Assembly (NCBI RefSeq): GCF_003436425.1
Contig: NZ_QSPK01000011.1
Span: 1 to 49,050, forward strand
Reading direction: 5' to 3'
Source: Eubacterium sp. TM05-53
Lineage (GTDB): Bacteria; Bacillota_I; Bacilli_A; Erysipelotrichales; Erysipelotrichaceae
Length of the DNA stretch: 49,050 nucleotides
The position numbers were made by a program, and so were the translations under genes. Below the pieces are notes generated by a model. It was given only the letters and a program-made list of their open reading frames with translations. It ran no database searches and was not told the origin of the DNA. Every line of letters starts with the position of its first letter. The first letter of the stretch is position 1. Positions 41,825 to 49,050 of the stretch are shown here, in pieces.

Positions 41825-43072
41825 ATGCAAAAGTTAATTAATTGGTTAGAGACAAGTTTTGCACCCAAGATGAATAAAATTAATCATAATGTTTGGGTTG
41901 TAACACTTAAAGATTCTGTAATGCAGATTTTACCATTTATCTTGTTGGGTTCTGTTTTCTGCGTTGGTGCTGTTGTTGAAAATTATGTTACTTTACCGTT
42001 CTCATTCTGGACTCCATTTGGATGGACAATGGGTATGGTTTCAGTATTAGTTGCATTCTTGATTCCATTTAATTTCTGTGAAAAGAAACGTTTAAGAAAA
42101 CAAAGATTAATTGCAGGAGCAACTGGTTTAATTTTATTCTTTATTTCTATTACTCCAGAAATCGTTGCTGAAGGTGAAGCAGGATTTGGATCAAGTGCTT
42201 TTGGAGCAGGTGGTATGTTCTGTGCAATGGTAACAGGTATGATTACTTGTATTGTATTTAACTTATTTGGAAAATTCTCATTCTTCAAAGAAGATAGTGC
42301 ACTTCCAGATTTTGTTCGTCAATGGTTTGATGCTTTATTACCAATTGGATTAGTAATCTTTGGTGGATTTATTGTTGTTCAAGTATTAAATGTAAACTTA
42401 TATCAAATCGTTACTGGCTTCTTTATGCCACTTCAAAGTATTTTGAATACATGGTACGGATTTATTCTTTCAGGTATGATTTATTGCTTCATTTACTCAA
42501 TGGGTATTTCTTCTTGGGTATTAACTCCAGCTACAGAACCAGTAAAATTAGCAACAATTGCACAAAACCTAGCTTTAGTAACAGCTGGAACCGCTACAGT
42601 TGCAAATATGGGTATGTATACTGAAACATTGATGTATACTTGCTACATGTGGATTGGTGGTATTGCTTGTACATTCCCATTAGTACTATTTTTAGCAAAA
42701 TCAAAATCAGTAAAATTAAAAGCTTTAGGACGTGCATGTTTAGGTCCAGCAATCTTTAATATCAACGAACCAGTTATCTTTGGTTGTGTTGCTTGGAACC
42801 CAATTATGATGCTTCCAATGTGGATCATTGGTGCCGTAATTCCAGCAATCACATGGATTGCTTGTAAAGTTATTGCCTTTGCACCGATTCCTAGAATTCA
42901 ATTTGACTTATGGTATTGTCCATATCCAATTTCAACTTTCATTTCTACTCAAGGATCAATCGGAGGTATTATCTTAGTAGTGATTACATTCTTAGTTGCA
43001 GGAGCAATTTGGTATCCATTCTTCAAAGCTTATGAAAAACAATGTCTTGAAGAAGAAGCTGCTGCTGAATAA
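41825..43072 (+). CDS. PTS EIIC permease, lactose/cellobiose family
   Basis: The membrane transporter has 415 residues and about ten helices. The opening LINWLETSFAPKMNKINHNVWV and the substrate-site block FNINEPVIFG near 314 are characteristic of CelB/ChbC. Substrate is probably a beta-glucoside taken up as the 6-phosphate. It is 33 nt after the EIIB gene. Confidence 0.93.
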   Translation: MQKLINWLETSFAPKMNKINHNVWVVTLKDSVMQILPFILLGSVFCVGAVVENYVTLPFSFWTPFGWTMGMVSVLVAFLIPFNFCEKKRLRKQRLIAGATGLILFFISITPEIVAEGEAGFGSSAFGAGGMFCAMVTGMITCIVFNLFGKFSFFKEDSALPDFVRQWFDALLPIGLVIFGGFIVVQVLNVNLYQIVTGFFMPLQSILNTWYGFILSGMIYCFIYSMGISSWVLTPATEPVKLATIAQNLALVTAGTATVANMGMYTETLMYTCYMWIGGIACTFPLVLFLAKSKSVKLKALGRACLGPAIFNINEPVIFGCVAWNPIMMLPMWIIGAVIPAITWIACKVIAFAPIPRIQFDLWYCPYPISTFISTQGSIGGIILVVITFLVAGAIWYPFFKAYEKQCLEEEAAAE

Positions 43073-43096
43073 TTAATAGTAAGGAGAATTCATATT

Positions 43097-44934
<1,838 letters not shown>

Positions 44935-44944
44935 TCAACAAACA

Positions 44945-44980
44945 AGGTCAGAGAATAATTGTCTCTGACCTAATTTTATA
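44945..44980 (+). terminator. Partial terminator or attenuator after the first GH1 gene
   Basis: A perfect 10-bp stem (AGGTCAGAGA 44945-44954 with TCTCTGACCT 44962-44971) is followed by AATTTTAT, a weak T tract. Some read-through to the next genes is likely. Confidence 0.6.
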
Positions 44981-44996
44981 GAGAGGTATCGCAAAA

Positions 44997-47055
<2,059 letters not shown>

Positions 47056-47056
<1 letters not shown>

Positions 47057-47084
47057 ACATTGAGTAATCGGTGTCTTTTTTTTT
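47056..47084 (+). terminator. Terminator of the beta-glucoside operon
   Basis: GACATTGA (47056-47063), loop GTAA and TCGGTGTC (two G-T pairs) are followed by nine T. The stem begins at the stop codon. Confidence 0.8.
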
Positions 47085-47099
47085 GGCGTTTAAAAAAAT

Positions 47100-47114
47100 A
47101 GTAAACGTTTTCAA
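47100..47114. promoter_or_regulatory. cre site (CcpA binding)
   Basis: The minus strand reads TTGAAAACGTTTACT, a full match to the cre consensus WTGNAANCGNWNNCW. It lies just upstream of the -35 of the SIS gene, a position compatible with activation as well as repression. Confidence 0.8.
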
Positions 47115-47121
47115 AAAAGTG

Positions 47122-47150
47122 TTGCATTCTATAAAAAGAACTGGTATATT
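47122..47150 (+). promoter_or_regulatory. Promoter of the SIS-domain gene
   Basis: TTGCAT (47122-47127), a 17-bp spacer and TATATT (47145-47150) with a TG extension one base upstream. Confidence 0.75.
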
Positions 47151-47164
47151 AAGTGTGTACAAAT

Positions 47165-47206
47165 GGTATGCAAATACGAACCAGTGCCCGAGGTTGTTGG
47201 CATACC
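47165..47206 (+). ncRNA. Structured mRNA leader of the SIS-domain gene
   Basis: GGTATGC (47165-47171) pairs perfectly with GCATACC (47200-47206). Inside, AACC pairs with GGTT around a GC-rich loop. The structure fills most of the leader and ends 6 nt before the AGGAGG ribosome site. It could be a regulatory RNA, or the DNA form of an operator. No known riboswitch class is recognised. Confidence 0.4.
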
Positions 47207-47221
47207 TAAGAGGAGGAAATT

Positions 47222-48256
47222 ATGACTGTTAGTGAAAGAGTTGAATTAGTAAAATTCGATGAACCAAAGTATTTGGAAGATGGTAAGGCTGTAGTTGCTC
47301 AGCGTAAAGAGGCTGAAGATTTAGCACAAATTATTCATGATCAAGGTTATTCAAACATTTTCTTATTAGGTATTGGCGGTACTGAGTTTGAATTTGGTCA
47401 CTATGAATATTTAATGTCAAGAATGTCAGATGTTGATGTATATGCAATTAATGCTGCTGATGCGAATACTGTTCGTCCTAAGAAATTAAACAAAGATTCA
47501 TTAGTAATCACTGCAAGTTCTTCTGGTGATACAGTTGAAATCGTTCAGGCTGCTAAATGGTTGAAAGAAGAAGGAATTCGTGTTGTTGCGTTTACAGGTC
47601 GTGACAGTAAATTAGGAAAAATGTTAGACTATGTTGTTCATGCTCCTGTTGTGACTGGATATTGTGAACACTCATATGTATTACAAGCATACTTCATCTA
47701 TAAATTAATGAACTTGCGTGGTGATTTTGATGCTTATGATCGTTTTGCAGATCAATTATCTGAATATATCTTTGAAGATTTATTAGCAATCAAGAAAAAA
47801 TTCGAACCTATCGGATTGAGAATGGCTTCTGAATTATATGATGCTGAATACACAATCTTTACTGGTTCTGGTGCACTTTGGGGAGAAACATTATTGTTCT
47901 CTATGTGTATGTTAGAAGAAATGCAATGGATTCGTTGCCGTCCAGTAAACTCAGCACAATTCTTCCACGGAACATTAGAATTGATTCAAGACAAAGTTCC
48001 AGTATTTATTGTTAAGGGTGAAGATGAATTTAGAGCTCAAGATAATCGTGTTGAAGAATTCTGTAAAAAGATCAACTGCCAATATGAAGTATTCGATGCT
48101 AGTGAATATGCAGTTCGTTTAGACAATGAATTCAGAAAATTCATCGTTCCAATGATCACTACTGCTTGTTTAACTGGTAGATTGTCTAGACATTACGAAG
48201 TTTATACTAAACACAACTTACAATATCGTCGTTACTACAGACAATTTGAATATTAA
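47222..48256 (+). CDS. SIS-domain sugar-phosphate protein, FrlB/GfrF-like deglycase
   Basis: The 344-residue protein has two SIS domains: an N-terminal one with LLGIGGTEFEFG and ITASSSGDTVE, and a C-terminal one with TIFTGSGALWGE and FFHGTLELI. The layout matches fructoselysine-6-phosphate deglycase FrlB and relatives that split Amadori products, rather than GlmS. Substrate is unknown. The cre box and the preceding PTS operon point to catabolism of a phosphorylated sugar adduct (inference). Confidence 0.82.
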   Translation: MTVSERVELVKFDEPKYLEDGKAVVAQRKEAEDLAQIIHDQGYSNIFLLGIGGTEFEFGHYEYLMSRMSDVDVYAINAADANTVRPKKLNKDSLVITASSSGDTVEIVQAAKWLKEEGIRVVAFTGRDSKLGKMLDYVVHAPVVTGYCEHSYVLQAYFIYKLMNLRGDFDAYDRFADQLSEYIFEDLLAIKKKFEPIGLRMASELYDAEYTIFTGSGALWGETLLFSMCMLEEMQWIRCRPVNSAQFFHGTLELIQDKVPVFIVKGEDEFRAQDNRVEEFCKKINCQYEVFDASEYAVRLDNEFRKFIVPMITTACLTGRLSRHYEVYTKHNLQYRRYYRQFEY

Positions 48257-48273
48257 TAGTTAAATTGCATGTA

Positions 48274-48299
48274 AACACCACTCTGGAAAGGGTGGTGTT
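48274..48299 (+). terminator. Hairpin after the SIS gene
   Basis: AACACCACTC (48274-48283) pairs with GGGTGGTGTT (48290-48299), one T-G pair. A short AT-rich tract follows, so termination may be partial. Confidence 0.6.
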
Positions 48300-48320
48300 A
48301 TTTCTTATTTGGAGGTTAAT

Positions 48321-48986
48321 ATGAGATATAAAGGGATAATTTTTGATATGGATGGCGTTTTGATTGATTCTGAACCCATTTATTTGCAGGAAGTCATTGA
48401 TTATATTTTGGATGTTTTAAAAGAAGATGTGGATTTTCTTGAATTAAAAGAGGCAATGTATAAGATTGTGGGTTCTTCAGATAAGCGTACGTATGAAATT
48501 ATTGCGGATTATTTGGATAATAAATATTCACCACAAGAATTAAGAGCTGGCATTCATGCGATGGAATTTAATTTGGATTATCGTACGATTTTAAATCCGC
48601 ATGTATTGAATGTGTTACCTAGATTAAAGAAGGCAGGTTATAAGCTTGCGATTGCGTCGAGTTCTTCTATGGAAAATATTAAGACAGTTACAAGTCAGTG
48701 TGGTATTGATCAATATTTTGATTGTATGGTCAGTGGCTTTGATTTTGAGGAAAGTAAGCCAGATCCAGCAATTTATTTAGAGACATTACAAAGATTGGAT
48801 CTAAAACCGGAAGAAGTGATTGCGATTGAGGATTCTACGTATGGTATACAGGCTTGTATCAATGCGAATGTGCGTGTAATAGCCAAAGAGGATCATCGAT
48901 ACAACTTTAATCAGGGGTTGGCAGATGTTGTTGCGAGTGATATTTTAGAGGCTTTTAACATCATTGAATATTGGAATAAAAAATAA
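48321..48986 (+). CDS. HAD-superfamily hydrolase, beta-phosphoglucomutase-like
   Basis: The 221-residue HAD enzyme has DMDGVLIDSEP (nucleophile and acid Asp), ASSSSMENI (motif II), SKPDPAIYLETLQRL (motif III Lys) and IEDSTYGIQA (motif IV). A helical cap of the phosphoglucomutase/phosphatase type lies at about 20-85. It probably dephosphorylates or isomerises a sugar phosphate made by the neighbouring genes. GGAGG at 48311-48315 fixes ATG 48321. Confidence 0.88.
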   Translation: MRYKGIIFDMDGVLIDSEPIYLQEVIDYILDVLKEDVDFLELKEAMYKIVGSSDKRTYEIIADYLDNKYSPQELRAGIHAMEFNLDYRTILNPHVLNVLPRLKKAGYKLAIASSSSMENIKTVTSQCGIDQYFDCMVSGFDFEESKPDPAIYLETLQRLDLKPEEVIAIEDSTYGIQACINANVRVIAKEDHRYNFNQGLADVVASDILEAFNIIEYWNKK

Positions 48987-49017
48987 TTTAAAATTCTATT
49001 AATCTACAATCGTGTGG

Positions 49018-49046
49018 TTGACAAATCCTTTATTTACGGGTATATC
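49018..49046 (+). promoter_or_regulatory. Promoter leading off the right edge
   Basis: TTGACA (49018-49023), a 17-bp spacer and TATATC (49041-49046). The gene lies beyond the window. Confidence 0.55.
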
Positions 49047-49050
49047 TAGT

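Overview
The window reads as chromosomal DNA of a low-GC, Gram-positive, gut-type Firmicute, most likely Erysipelotrichaceae or a close relative. The basis is AT-rich codon use, strong AGGAGG ribosome binding sites, intrinsic terminators, a fused PotC-PotD, lactose/cellobiose-type PTS genes and a CcpA-type cre box. The family-level placement is an inference from gene style. No rRNA, tRNA, CRISPR array or intact insertion sequence was seen.

Layout. 0-6 kb: 4-alpha-glucanotransferase, a lipoprotein cyclophilin, then an operon of a heterodimeric ABC exporter (CydDC-like) and a YgbA-like gene. In that operon the first exporter gene has an in-frame amber codon and the YgbA gene has a frameshift. 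6-14 kb: four 12-bp motifs at exact 32-bp steps in front of a DUF4143 ATPase, a YitT protein, a 30-aa type I toxin-like peptide, a GltD-like flavoprotein, a TetM-like GTPase fused to a Rae1/YacP (NYN) nuclease domain, a flavodoxin-family reductase, an unknown gene and an HTH regulator. 14-19 kb: a polyamine uptake operon (XRE-cupin regulator, PotA with an Ig-like insertion, PotB, PotC-PotD fusion). 19-22.5 kb: a YhcG/DUF1016 nuclease-fold protein, an EutH-like permease and an alpha-hydroxy-acid oxidase. 22.5-28 kb: potassium homeostasis (KtrA, KtrB, short KdpD, KdpE, a 30-aa membrane peptide) around a divergent promoter with 11-bp-spaced OmpR-type boxes. 28.4-31.5 kb: copper module CsoR-CopA, where CopA ends in a CopZ-like domain with its own Shine-Dalgarno and ATG.

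31.5-39.3 kb is an accessory, defence-like island. It has three copies of a 98-bp hairpin repeat, two copies of a small-RNA element bracketing a Phd/ParE type II toxin-antitoxin, a type I toxin convergent with the second small RNA, a PLD-helicase-DUF3427 plus NUDIX pair, and divergently an HNH protein, an unknown protein and a single-pass membrane protein. 39.3-49 kb is a beta-glucoside module: a PRD/EIIA regulator, a lactose/cellobiose-type PTS (IIB, IIC, IIA), two GH1 phospho-beta-glucosidase-like enzymes, a YczE-like membrane protein, then a cre-controlled SIS-domain (FrlB-like) protein and a HAD phosphatase. Both GH1 proteins have Gln where the acid/base Glu is expected, as in plant myrosinases, and the second GH1 has a T8 frameshift.

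The strongest leads are the TetM-Rae1 fusion, the paired Gln-variant GH1 genes in a PTS operon, the internal CopZ start, the fixed-spacing 98-bp repeat family with the duplicated small RNA, the helically phased 32-bp motif, and a set of apparently leaderless genes driven by extended -10 promoters.
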